NCBI RefSeq assembly: GCF_019430945.1
Contig: NZ_JAHYCB010000002.1
Coordinates: forward strand, 641,104 to 705,103
DNA length: 64,000 nucleotides
Origin: Neorhizobium populisoli
Lineage (GTDB): Bacteria; Pseudomonadota; Alphaproteobacteria; Rhizobiales; Rhizobiaceae
Direction of reading: 5' to 3'
This document shows, in pieces, positions 8,130-16,647 of the stretch. A program made the translations under genes and the position numbers. The notes below the pieces were generated by a model. It made no database searches, was not told the DNA's origin, and saw only the letters and a program-made list of their open reading frames with translations. Each line of letters starts with the position of its first letter. Position 1 is the first letter of the stretch.

Positions 8130-11081
8130 ATGTCGGAAATCAAAAACCGGCTCGATACGGTCGCAACGGACGTTATTCGCCCGTTGAACCAGACCGAAAC
8201 CAAGGCTGCGGCCAGCACGTTGAAAGATATCGCCAAGTCGGAGCCCGCAGTCGCCGAACTGCTGGCTGGCGCGACGCCGCTTCGGGATTTCATCACCGCC
8301 GCCTTCACTCTCTCCCCCTATTTGCGCGACACCGCCGCAACTTTCCCCTCGTTGCTGACCATTGCAATTTCCGAGCCGCTCGAGTCCACTCTTGAGAAGC
8401 TCACAGAAACCGCTCGCCACGCTTGGCAGCCCAGAGACGGCCGCACGCCGTCCGAGAACGAGGTGATGACTGCGCTTCGGGCCGCCAAGCGCGGTCTGAG
8501 CTTTATCGTCGCGCTGGCCGATCTTGCCCGCCTGTTCACCGCCAAGGAAACCACTCGCTGGCTGAGTGTCATGGCGGACGCCTGCGTCGCCGCGACGATC
8601 GACCATTTGCTGCTTGCTGGTCACGAGAGCGGCAAGCTGAAGCTCGTCGACGCAGCCGAACCCAGCAAGGCATCCGGCCTCATCGTGCTCGGCATGGGCA
8701 AGCTTGGCGGCCGCGAGCTCAACTATTCCTCGGATATCGACATCGTCGTTTTCTTCGATCCGGATGCGGGCATCCTGGCGGATCCGCTCGATGCCTCGGA
8801 AATCTACGGGCGGATGATGCGTCGGCTGATCCGCATCCTGCAGGAACGTACGGCGGATGGTTATGTCTTCCGCACCGATCTTCGCCTGCGTCCCGATCCC
8901 GGCTCGACGCCGCTTGCCGTGTCGCTCGATGCGGCACTGATCTATTACGAGGGCAGGGGGCAGAACTGGGAGCGCGCCGCCTATATCAAGGCACGTCCGG
9001 TCGGTGGCGATATTGCGGCCGGCGAAAACTTCATGAAGCTGCTCACCCCCTTCGTCTTCCGCAAATATCTCGATTACGCAGCGATTGCCGATATCCATTC
9101 GATCAAGCGGCAGATCCATGCGCACAAAGGGCATGGCGCCATCAAGGTGAAGGGCCATGACGTTAAACTCGGCCGCGGCGGTATCCGCGAGATCGAGTTC
9201 TTCGCCCAGACGCAGCAGCTGATCGCCGGCGGCCGCATGCCACCCTTGCGCACCCGCGAAACCGAAATGACGCTGGCGGCGCTGGCCGAAGCGAAGTGGA
9301 TCAAGCCGGAGATCGCCGCGGAACTGACAGGCTGCTACTGGTTCCTGCGCGATGTCGAACATCGTATCCAGATGGTGCGCGACGAGCAGACGCATAACCT
9401 GCCGGATACGGATGCCGAGCTGAAGCGCATCGCCTTCATGCTGGGTTTTGTCGACACGGCAAGTTTTTCCGCCAAGTTGGAAGAGGTCCTGCGGACGGTC
9501 GAAAAGCGTTATGGCCGCTTGTTCGAGCAGGAGACCGGCCTTTCCGGCGGCGAAGGCAATCTCGTCTTCACCGGCCAGCAGGACGACCCCGAAACGCTGA
9601 AGACGCTTGCCGCTCTCGGCTTCGAGCGCCCGGCCGATATTTCCCGCGTCATCCGCACCTGGCATTACGGCCGCTACCGCGCCACGCAATCGGTCGAGGC
9701 ACGCGAACGGCTGACCGAATTGATGCCGGCCCTTCTGAAGGCTTTCGGCGAAAGCCGGCGGGCAGACGAGGCGCTGCTTCGCTTCGACAGTTTCCTCAAA
9801 GGCCTGCCCGCCGGCATCCAGCTTTTCTCGCTGATCGGCAACAATCCGCCGCTCCTGGCGCTGATCGTCACCATCATGTCGTCCGCGCCGCGGCTGGCGG
9901 ATATCATCGCCTCCAAGCCGCATGTCTTCGACGGCATGCTGGACCCCGGCCTGATGTCGGAAGTGCCGACGCGCGACTATCTCTCCTATCGCCTGACGTC
10001 ATTCCTCAACGGTGCCCGCCATTACGAGGAAAAGCTCGACCGGCTGCGCATCTTCGCCGCCGAACAGCGGTTCCTCATCGGCATCCGCCTGCTCACCGGC
10101 GCCATCCCCGGTGTCGAGGCGGCTCGCGCCTTCACCCATCTCGCGGACTTGCTGATCGAGGCCGCCTTGAAGGCGGTGCTCGATGAAGTCCGCTCGGCCC
10201 ACGGCAATTACCCCGGCGGTCGCGTGGCGGTCATGGGCATGGGCAAACTCGGAAGTTTCGAGCTGACGGCCGGTTCCGACGTCGATCTCATCCTGCTCTA
10301 CGACTACGACAGTGAGGCGCTGGAAAGCGAAGGCCCAAAGCCGCTCGACTCCATGCGGTATTTCACCCGCATCACCCAGCGGCTGATCGCAGCGCTTTCG
10401 GCGCCGATGGCCGAGGGGGTGATCTTCGAAGTGGATTTGCGCCTGCGCCCCTCCGGCAACAAGGGGCCGGTTGCCACGCGGATCAACTCGTTCGCCAAAT
10501 ACCAGCGCGAAGAGGCCTGGACCTGGGAACACATGGCGCTGACGCGTGCCCGGCTGATTTCTGGCGATGAAAGCCTCGTTGACGAGGCGAAGGACGTGAT
10601 TTGCGAGGTCCTGTCCTCGAAGTTGGACGTCAAAAAGATCACCGCCGATGTCGTCGAAATGCGCGCGCTGATCGAACAGGAAAAGCCGCCGCGCGACATC
10701 TGGGATTTCAAGCTCATCCCCGGCGGCCTGATCGATATCGAGTTCATCGCTCAATATCTTCGTCTGATCGCGCCGGCCAAAGGCCTGCCGCCGGATACCT
10801 ATGGGTTCGGTACGGCGGAAGCGCTGAAGACGCTCGGCGAAAAGCTGATGAAGCCGGGCGATCTCGACACCTGCCTGGAGGCGCTCCGGCTGTTCACAGA
10901 ACTCTCCCAGATCATCCGCCTCTGCGTCGACGGTCCGTTCGATCCGAAGGACGCCCCGGCGGGATTGCTGGAGCGCGTCTGCCGGGCGGGGAATTGCCCG
11001 GATATCCGGACATTGGAGGGGGAGGTGAAGCGGTTGTCGAAGGCGGTGCGGGAAGCGTTCAAACAAACAGCCGAGACGTGA
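8130..11081 (+). CDS. glnE: Bifunctional glutamine synthetase adenylyltransferase/adenylyl-removase
   Basis: 983 residues, normal for GlnE. Two nucleotidyltransferase domains are visible. The N-terminal adenylyl-removing domain has GKLGGRELNYSSDIDI near residue 200, and the C-terminal adenylylating domain has GKLGSFELTAGSDVDLILLYD near 710-720. Each is followed by its helical bundle. The enzyme adds or removes AMP on glutamine synthetase in response to PII status and so controls ammonia assimilation. An ATG preceded by GGGAGGAC gives a clear start. The gene begins 18 bases after hepT. Confidence 0.97.
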   Translation: MSEIKNRLDTVATDVIRPLNQTETKAAASTLKDIAKSEPAVAELLAGATPLRDFITAAFTLSPYLRDTAATFPSLLTIAISEPLESTLEKLTETARHAWQPRDGRTPSENEVMTALRAAKRGLSFIVALADLARLFTAKETTRWLSVMADACVAATIDHLLLAGHESGKLKLVDAAEPSKASGLIVLGMGKLGGRELNYSSDIDIVVFFDPDAGILADPLDASEIYGRMMRRLIRILQERTADGYVFRTDLRLRPDPGSTPLAVSLDAALIYYEGRGQNWERAAYIKARPVGGDIAAGENFMKLLTPFVFRKYLDYAAIADIHSIKRQIHAHKGHGAIKVKGHDVKLGRGGIREIEFFAQTQQLIAGGRMPPLRTRETEMTLAALAEAKWIKPEIAAELTGCYWFLRDVEHRIQMVRDEQTHNLPDTDAELKRIAFMLGFVDTASFSAKLEEVLRTVEKRYGRLFEQETGLSGGEGNLVFTGQQDDPETLKTLAALGFERPADISRVIRTWHYGRYRATQSVEARERLTELMPALLKAFGESRRADEALLRFDSFLKGLPAGIQLFSLIGNNPPLLALIVTIMSSAPRLADIIASKPHVFDGMLDPGLMSEVPTRDYLSYRLTSFLNGARHYEEKLDRLRIFAAEQRFLIGIRLLTGAIPGVEAARAFTHLADLLIEAALKAVLDEVRSAHGNYPGGRVAVMGMGKLGSFELTAGSDVDLILLYDYDSEALESEGPKPLDSMRYFTRITQRLIAALSAPMAEGVIFEVDLRLRPSGNKGPVATRINSFAKYQREEAWTWEHMALTRARLISGDESLVDEAKDVICEVLSSKLDVKKITADVVEMRALIEQEKPPRDIWDFKLIPGGLIDIEFIAQYLRLIAPAKGLPPDTYGFGTAEALKTLGEKLMKPGDLDTCLEALRLFTELSQIIRLCVDGPFDPKDAPAGLLERVCRAGNCPDIRTLEGEVKRLSKAVREAFKQTAET

Positions 11082-11109
11082 AAACCGCGTTGAAAGCTCG
11101 GTTCAATCG

Positions 11110-11463
11110 CTATTCGTTCTCGAAAGGGTTTAACATGCACTCGCCGGTATGTTCTTCGAGTTTTAGATGGGAGGCGACTATGAGGGCCCTGCTTTCCTTC
11201 GTTTTCAGCACCCAGATTTTTTCGTGGTCTTCCAACGCCCGCGCGAGCGCTTTGGTGATTTGCCTCAATTCGCTATCAAATGGCTCGACAAAAGATAGGC
11301 TATTTAGAAGCCGCGGAACCGCCAAGTACACCACGGCGTGAAATGTCAGATCGATATTGGTGGTCTCCCCATGAATGCCTGTGTTCGGGCTTCGGATCAG
11401 CAGACGTCCATGGGTGACGTGATAAAACCAGATCTGGAAGTTTCGGCTCGAAGGCAACGGCAT
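11110..11463 (-). CDS. Hypothetical protein, 117 residues
   Basis: An open frame convergent with glnE. The product has no signal peptide or membrane segment and ends in a Glu/Leu-rich helix (SHLKLEEHTGECMLNPF). The middle contains HAVVYLAVPRLLNSL. Base composition is lower in GC than the neighbours. I recognise no domain. An acquired or fast-evolving small gene is the most that can be said. Confidence 0.5.
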   Translation of the reverse strand: MPLPSSRNFQIWFYHVTHGRLLIRSPNTGIHGETTNIDLTFHAVVYLAVPRLLNSLSFVEPFDSELRQITKALARALEDHEKIWVLKTKESRALIVASHLKLEEHTGECMLNPFENE

Positions 11464-11564
11464 GACATGTCCTGCATACGGAGACCTGTATAACCACGTT
11501 ACCTTAAATCATCTGGAGATGATTGTTACGCTTAACGACAAATCCGGATAGATCGGCAACACTC

Positions 11565-13916
11565 TCAAGCCACCTTTTTCCTCGCTACCGGAGCCGCCAT
11601 GTCCGGAATATGCAGCGAAACCACCGTGCCCTGACCGACACGCGACTTGATGCGCATATTGCCGCCATGCAGGCCGATCAGTGAGCGGGAGATGGCAAGA
11701 CCGAGACCTGAACCGCCCTTGCTCTTGGCATACTGGCTTTGAACCTGTTCGAACGGCTGGCCGATCTTGGAGAGAGATTCCTTCGGGATGCCGATGCCGG
11801 TATCGGCGATGGTCAGCACCACGCCCTTGTCCAGCCGGCGGGTCCGCAACTCGATGCTGCCGCCCTCGTTGGTAAATTTCACGGCGTTGGAGAGAAGGTT
11901 GAGCATGACCTGTTTCAGCGCCCGGCGATCGCCCACCATATTCAGGCCGTCGCAGAGCCGCTGATGGATATCGATATTCTTCTCTTCGGCGGCAATCGAA
12001 GTCAGGCGCAGGCTTTCCTCGATCAGCGGCTTCAGGTCGACCGCTTCGCACTGGATGCGCATATGGCCGGCCTCGATTTTCGACATGTCGAGAATGTCGT
12101 TGATGACGTTGAGGAGATGTTTGCCGCTGTCGTGGATATCCTTGGAATATTCCGAATATTTAGATGAGCCGAGCGGGCCGAACATCTGGTTCTGCAGGAT
12201 TTCCGAGAAGCCGAGAATGGCGTTCAGCGGCGTCCGCAGCTCGTGGGACATGTTGGCAAGGAATTCCGACTTCGCCTGATTGGCAGCCTCGGCACGTTCC
12301 TTTTCCGCCTGGTAATTCGCATTGGCGATCGAAAGTTCGGATTTCTGCCGCTCCAGCTTCTTCTGCGAGGAGGACAGGTCGCCGATCGTCGCCATAAGGC
12401 GGCGTTCCGAATCGCGCAGCCGCTCCTGGTGGCGCTTCAGAAGGGTGATGTCGGTGCCGACCGAGACCATGCCGCCGTCACGTGTGCGGCGTTCGTTGAT
12501 CTGCAGCCAGCGCTCGTCGGCAAGCTGCACTTCCGTCGTGCGGGACAGCCCGCTGCCGTCCGGATCGGCGACGCGACGCTCGATCACCGGGCGGGCTGCG
12601 GCCGCATTCACCGCATGCCGCTCGGTGCCTGGCACCAGTACGCTGTCCGGCAGGCCGTATGCCTGCTGGAAGTGGGTGTTGCACATCACCAGACGGTCGT
12701 TCTTGTCCCAGAGAACGAAGGCTTCGGACGTGCATTCGATCGCGTCGGCAAGCCGCTGGTCGGCTTCCGCATAACGCTGCGCCAGACGGTGCTGCTCGGT
12801 GACGTCCATGGCGATGCCGATGACATGCGTTCGACCGGCCGAGGTCTTCACCACCTGGGCGCGGGCGCGCATCCAGACATAGTGGCCGGCGGCATGGCGC
12901 ATGCGGAACACCTGATCGACCTGCTTGGCATTGCCGCGGCTGATGGCGCGGGCAAGCGCATAGATATTCGCATCGGTCGGATGCATCATCCGGGCGGCGT
13001 CGGAGAAGGAAATGACGTTGCCGGCAGGCGGCAGGCCGAGCATCTCGTACATCGAGCCGGACCAGAAGAGCCGGCGATTGGTGACGTCGAAATCCCAGAG
13101 ACCGCAGCGGCCGCGCGAAAGGGCCGTCTCAATGCGCAGGTTCGATTCGACGAAGGTCTCGTCGGCGTCGCGGGCGCGGTTCACCTGCATGTAATAGGCG
13201 TAGAGAATGACCAGCAGGATGGCCGAAATGCCGGTGAAGAGCGTCACGTTGAGCGATACTTCGCGGCGCCAGAACTGGTTGATGGTTTCCAGCGAACGGG
13301 CGGAGACGATCAGCGCGCCTTCGGTGCCGACCGGGTCGATCGTCGCATAATGCGGGGTGCCGCCGAAATAGGTTTCAATAACGCTGCTTTCTTCGCTGAA
13401 TCGGCGAAGCGTAGCCGTCTCTGGAAGGATGGAGGTCAGGCGCTGGCCGACATAGCCCGAGGCCGACCTGGACCCGCCAAAAATGCGTCCGGTTTCGTCG
13501 ACCAGCAGAATGAATGCGTCTGAGGCGAGAAGACCTTCCGGCAGCCGCGCGGCAAGACGGCGCTCGGCGGCGGCGCGGTCATGGGCGGCAAAAGCCGTCG
13601 CATCGTCCGAAAAGGCGGCACTGGCGGTTGCGGCCATCAGCGCGGTGGATTGCCGTGCGGCGTCCTCCATGCGGCCGTGCTCGGCCATGATGCCGACGAC
13701 ACGCGACGCGGCCACGACCAGCAGAAATGCCAGAATCAAAATGGGGATGGATCGCTTGAGTGCCGCCTCGATCCGCGGCATCTGCCGGACGATCGGCTTG
13801 ACGGAAAGTCGAGCTTCTTCCGGGATGACACGCCCCAAACTTGTAAAGCTCGGAAATTTAAGACGCAACCGCCCCTCGGCCGCGGTTGCCCGCTGCACGC
13901 CCGACATGGTTTTCAT
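11565..13916 (-). CDS. pleC: PAS-domain sensor histidine kinase, PleC/PdhS-like
   Basis: 783 residues from the ATG at 13916, which has GAGGGA five bases upstream. The N-terminus carries a membrane segment (SIPILILAFLLVVAAS, about 55-70), then a periplasmic sensor region, a second membrane segment (LNVTLFTGISAILLVILYAYY, about 230-250) and at least two PAS domains. The kinase core has His558 in FLANMSHELRTPLNAILGFSE, followed by FGPLGSSKYSEYSKDIHDSG and ILDMSKIEAG, the pattern of the PleC/DivJ/PdhS family that acts on DivK in alphaproteobacterial cell-cycle control. The ATPase boxes LLSNAVKFTN, ADTGIGIP and GGSGLGLAISR are intact. Position next to glnE matches PleC in Sinorhizobium as I remember it. 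Another PdhS member is the main alternative. Confidence 0.78.
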   Translation of the reverse strand: MKTMSGVQRATAAEGRLRLKFPSFTSLGRVIPEEARLSVKPIVRQMPRIEAALKRSIPILILAFLLVVAASRVVGIMAEHGRMEDAARQSTALMAATASAAFSDDATAFAAHDRAAAERRLAARLPEGLLASDAFILLVDETGRIFGGSRSASGYVGQRLTSILPETATLRRFSEESSVIETYFGGTPHYATIDPVGTEGALIVSARSLETINQFWRREVSLNVTLFTGISAILLVILYAYYMQVNRARDADETFVESNLRIETALSRGRCGLWDFDVTNRRLFWSGSMYEMLGLPPAGNVISFSDAARMMHPTDANIYALARAISRGNAKQVDQVFRMRHAAGHYVWMRARAQVVKTSAGRTHVIGIAMDVTEQHRLAQRYAEADQRLADAIECTSEAFVLWDKNDRLVMCNTHFQQAYGLPDSVLVPGTERHAVNAAAARPVIERRVADPDGSGLSRTTEVQLADERWLQINERRTRDGGMVSVGTDITLLKRHQERLRDSERRLMATIGDLSSSQKKLERQKSELSIANANYQAEKERAEAANQAKSEFLANMSHELRTPLNAILGFSEILQNQMFGPLGSSKYSEYSKDIHDSGKHLLNVINDILDMSKIEAGHMRIQCEAVDLKPLIEESLRLTSIAAEEKNIDIHQRLCDGLNMVGDRRALKQVMLNLLSNAVKFTNEGGSIELRTRRLDKGVVLTIADTGIGIPKESLSKIGQPFEQVQSQYAKSKGGSGLGLAISRSLIGLHGGNMRIKSRVGQGTVVSLHIPDMAAPVARKKVA

Positions 13917-13960
13917 GTAGTCCCTCGTGGTGATTCGGGCGCTGCTCGCCTGAACCTGAG

Positions 13961-13975
13961 CTAATGAATCATTAG
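13961..13975. promoter_or_regulatory. 15-bp palindrome upstream of the PleC-like gene
   Basis: CTAATGA-A-TCATTAG is a perfect palindrome about 45-60 bases upstream of the kinase ATG. It overlaps a second symmetric string (GAATCA-TTAG-TGATTC). Spacing fits an operator or the core promoter area; no regulator can be named. Confidence 0.4.
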
Positions 13976-14070
13976 TGATTCTTCGTGTCCAGAGGGTTGC
14001 TAAGATTTTTTTAACGTTTTGATTCTTTTGCGAATCGGCGTGATTCCGAAGACACGGCTGATCGGCCGCC

Positions 14071-15267
14071 TCAGGAGGCGGCCGGGCTTTCGACGAGATT
14101 GTTGCGGGTTGCGGCAATCGAGATCAGCGCAAGTGCGATGATGACGGCACCATAAAGATAGGCCGTATTGGACAGGCCAAGCACCGGGGCGGCAAGGCCG
14201 GCGACGATCGCCGGAACGGAAAAGGCGAGATAACTTTCCACCAGGAAGGCCGAGAACAGGCCGGCGCGTTCATGACCCTCAGCCAGCGGCAGAACGATCT
14301 TCAGGACATTCGCAAAGGTTGACCCGAAACCCAGGCCGGCAATCGCCGTGCCCGCGAAAAGCAGGCCGCCATTTTCCTGCTGCACGCCGAAAAGCGTGAT
14401 GACGACGCCGATCATCAGGCTGTTGGTGGCGATGAACAGTACGCGCCGCGGCGGCAGCGCTTTAAAGATGAAAACCGATGCTGTTGCAGTAAGCATCATG
14501 GTCGAGACCACGGTCGCACCGACGAAGGGCGAGGTGATGCCTGTCGCAACGGCGACCAGTGTCGGCATCAGCGAGAGGTAGAAGCCGCCGAGCGCCCAGC
14601 TGGCGACATTGAGAGGTGTCACCTTGAGCAGCGGTCCGAGCGCCCGGCGGGGTATGCTGACATTCGGCTTCATGGCCTTCAGCGCCCCGGGTCGGCCTGA
14701 CGTCGTCTCGGGCATGAACGGCAGCATAACGATACCGGCAATGGTCACCAGTAGAAGCAGCGCATAGACCAGTCGCGTCGGTTCGGGTGCGAATGCGACG
14801 AGAGCACCGGCTGCGAGCGTGCCGATCATCAGGCCGAGGAACGGCGAAATGGAATTCAATATCGAGCCACGTGCCTTGTCGCCATCGAGGATGGTTGCGC
14901 CGAGTGTCGGGAAGGCGACGCCTGTGGCAAAACCCTGAACAATACGGCCGGCAAGCAGCATCGGGCCCGAATCCGCGAAGATGAAGATTGTCAGCGCCGC
15001 CACGTTGAAGAGAAGCGCGAGGAGGATCAGCGGCTTGCGACCCACATAGTCTGAAAGCCCGCCGAGCGTCAGAAGCGTCGCAAGCAGGGCGAAGGCGTAG
15101 GAGCCGAAGATGAAGGTGATCATTGCCGGCGAGAGGTGAAACAGCTCCTGGTAGACATGATAAAGCGGCGTCACTGCACTTGTTCCGGCGCCGATCAGCA
15201 CGGAAAAGAGAAAGCTGTAGGTGGTCATCCGGGAGTTGGATGGGGAGGCTGGGAGAAGGTTTGTCAT
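14071..15267 (-). CDS. MFS drug-efflux-type transporter
   Basis: 398 residues with about twelve membrane segments. The MFS loop 2-3 signature appears as GGLSDYVGRKP near residue 70, and the second half begins after a basic loop near 195-210. The likely role is proton-driven export of a small molecule, by resemblance to multidrug MFS pumps; the substrate is unknown. It is divergent from the TetR-family gene at 15417, and two 21-bp operators lie between them, so repression by that regulator is likely. Confidence 0.88.
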   Translation of the reverse strand: MTNLLPASPSNSRMTTYSFLFSVLIGAGTSAVTPLYHVYQELFHLSPAMITFIFGSYAFALLATLLTLGGLSDYVGRKPLILLALLFNVAALTIFIFADSGPMLLAGRIVQGFATGVAFPTLGATILDGDKARGSILNSISPFLGLMIGTLAAGALVAFAPEPTRLVYALLLLVTIAGIVMLPFMPETTSGRPGALKAMKPNVSIPRRALGPLLKVTPLNVASWALGGFYLSLMPTLVAVATGITSPFVGATVVSTMMLTATASVFIFKALPPRRVLFIATNSLMIGVVITLFGVQQENGGLLFAGTAIAGLGFGSTFANVLKIVLPLAEGHERAGLFSAFLVESYLAFSVPAIVAGLAAPVLGLSNTAYLYGAVIIALALISIAATRNNLVESPAAS

Positions 15268-15279
15268 GGGAGGTTCCCT

Positions 15280-15300
15280 TAACGCAATTTCTTAGCGTTA
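15280..15300. promoter_or_regulatory. TetR-type operator O1 for the MFS gene
   Basis: TAACGCAA-N5-TAGCGTTA, a 21-bp inverted repeat starting 13 bases upstream of the MFS ATG. It has the same length, spacing and TAAYGCAA half-site as the second site at 15326. Confidence 0.75.
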
Positions 15301-15325
15301 GGCGTACATAGTTGCAATTCGCCGC

Positions 15326-15346
15326 TAATGCAATATCTTTGCATTA
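15326..15346. promoter_or_regulatory. TetR-type operator O2
   Basis: TAATGCAA-N5-TTGCATTA, a perfect 8-bp inverted repeat of 21 bp in total. Its centre is 46 bases from that of O1, roughly four and a half helical turns. It lies between the divergent MFS and TetR genes and so could control both. Confidence 0.8.
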
Positions 15347-15416
15347 AGAGTTTTTGATGCACCGGCCAAAGTTTTTGAACTGAGCCGGCCCGAGTTTTGA
15401 AAAGAGAGAAAAAGAA

Positions 15417-15968
15417 ATGGCCAGAGAAATGGTCAGGCAGGGAGGCCGCAGCGCTCGCATCCAGGCGGAGGTGCATCGTACGGTCAACGAACTGCTGAAA
15501 GAGATGGACCGCGGCGCCATCACGGTGCCGATGGTGGCCGAGAGGGCGGGGGTTACGCCCTCAACGATCTATCGCCGCTGGGGCGATCTTTCCGATCTTC
15601 TGGCAGATGTCGCGGTTGCGCGCCTGCGCCCCGTTGCCGATCCGGAGGATACCGGCGCGATGCGATCCGATCTGGAGGCCTTCGTCCTCCAATACGTGGA
15701 GGAAATGTCGTCCCGGGTCGGCCGGCAGATGCTGTCGGACGTTCTTGGCACCTGGGAGGGCGATGCGGCAGGCCAGTGCTGCCAGTTCACCTATCAGCAT
15801 CTGGAGACGATGCGTGAACGGGCGCTGCAGCGTGGTGAACAGGCCTTCGATGTCAGCGAGGCGATCGACTTCATCATGGCGCCGGTGGTGTATCACATCC
15901 TGTTCGGCGACCGGGAAGTGACGCCGGACTATTGCCGGTCGGTGGTGAGGCGGTTTTTTAGGACGTGA
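15417..15968 (+). CDS. TetR/AcrR-family repressor, probable regulator of the divergent MFS pump
   Basis: 183 residues. The N-terminal helix-turn-helix is clear: TVPMVAERAGVTPSTIYRRW (about 39-58), followed by a ligand-binding helical domain of the usual size and a C-terminal part like those of TetR_C 11/16 families. The classic arrangement of a divergent exporter plus twin palindromic operators argues for local repression relieved by the exported compound. The stop overlaps a GTG/ATG that may start the next gene. Confidence 0.9.
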   Translation: MAREMVRQGGRSARIQAEVHRTVNELLKEMDRGAITVPMVAERAGVTPSTIYRRWGDLSDLLADVAVARLRPVADPEDTGAMRSDLEAFVLQYVEEMSSRVGRQMLSDVLGTWEGDAAGQCCQFTYQHLETMRERALQRGEQAFDVSEAIDFIMAPVVYHILFGDREVTPDYCRSVVRRFFRT

Positions 15969-16522
15969 TGAACGGTGGGAATTACGGTTCTGTGCGCAAC
16001 AGATATGCTACGCGGCCGTTCTCTATGCTGAAGTTGCTTCAGAAATCGCCGTCTCAGATCGTTCGCCCGGATATTCCCTTTTTTCATGTTGGGCGTCTTC
16101 TTGGGCCGCCAAGTTTTTGGGACTTCAGTGGGGATACTGCGGCTTTTGATGGCCTCCTCGACTATCACGGCAACATTCAGGTCGCACTTTGGGTTCAAGG
16201 CGATCAGGTAGAGGTGCGTCGTGTTGGAGTGCGTATGTGGACGGCGCCGAGCGGGATTCCTGAACCCAAGCAAGGTAAGATGAAATATGCGCCCCGGCGC
16301 TATGTACAGTTCGATGGCTTCGAACCTGGTTTGGCGCTAGGCGCTGCGAAGACCCTTCTCGATAGCGCATCGATAACCTACACCGAGGTAGCGGTATCGA
16401 ATGCGTCGGAGACGGCAGTCAAGCTCGTGCTCCCGAACCAGACCGAACTGGAGTTCTTCATGATGGCAGGCCAGCCTGCTCTGGCATCGGTTCATGCATA
16501 TTCGGAGCGGGAAGGCGCCTAA
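15965..16522 (+). CDS. Hypothetical protein, up to 185 residues
   Basis: The frame opens at GTG 15965 or ATG 15968, overlapping the TetR stop, but an ATG at 16025 is an equally plausible start (165 residues). The product is soluble and unlike any family I know. Visible stretches are FHVGRLLGPPSFWDFSG, YAPRRYVQFDGFEPG and LPNQTELEFFMMAG. Codon use is less GC-biased than the neighbours. Function unknown; the fold looks like small single-domain proteins of the immunity-protein type, but this is only an impression. Confidence 0.5.
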   Translation: MMNGGNYGSVRNRYATRPFSMLKLLQKSPSQIVRPDIPFFHVGRLLGPPSFWDFSGDTAAFDGLLDYHGNIQVALWVQGDQVEVRRVGVRMWTAPSGIPEPKQGKMKYAPRRYVQFDGFEPGLALGAAKTLLDSASITYTEVAVSNASETAVKLVLPNQTELEFFMMAGQPALASVHAYSEREGA

Positions 16523-16593
16523 ATCGCTTGAATGCAAGAAGCCTCTTTAGAGCCGGATGCGGCCAAGAGTGTTCGTTCCTTGAGTGCAACCAA

Positions 16594-16627
16594 AAGCCCG
16601 CCGACCCAGTCAGGTCCCGGCGGGCTT
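16594..16627 (-). terminator. Intrinsic terminator after pepN
   Basis: AAGCCCGCCG (16594-16603) pairs with CGGCGGGCTT (16618-16627). Read on the minus strand the stem is followed by TTTTGG. It lies about 20 bases beyond the pepN stop. Confidence 0.8.
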
Positions 16628-16647
16628 GATCTGTCTGTGGGCTTAAA

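Noticed and set aside
7542..9923. A 793-codon open frame on the - strand across hepT and glnE
   Set aside because: It is antisense to mntA, hepT and the catalytic motifs of glnE, and its product looks like no protein family.
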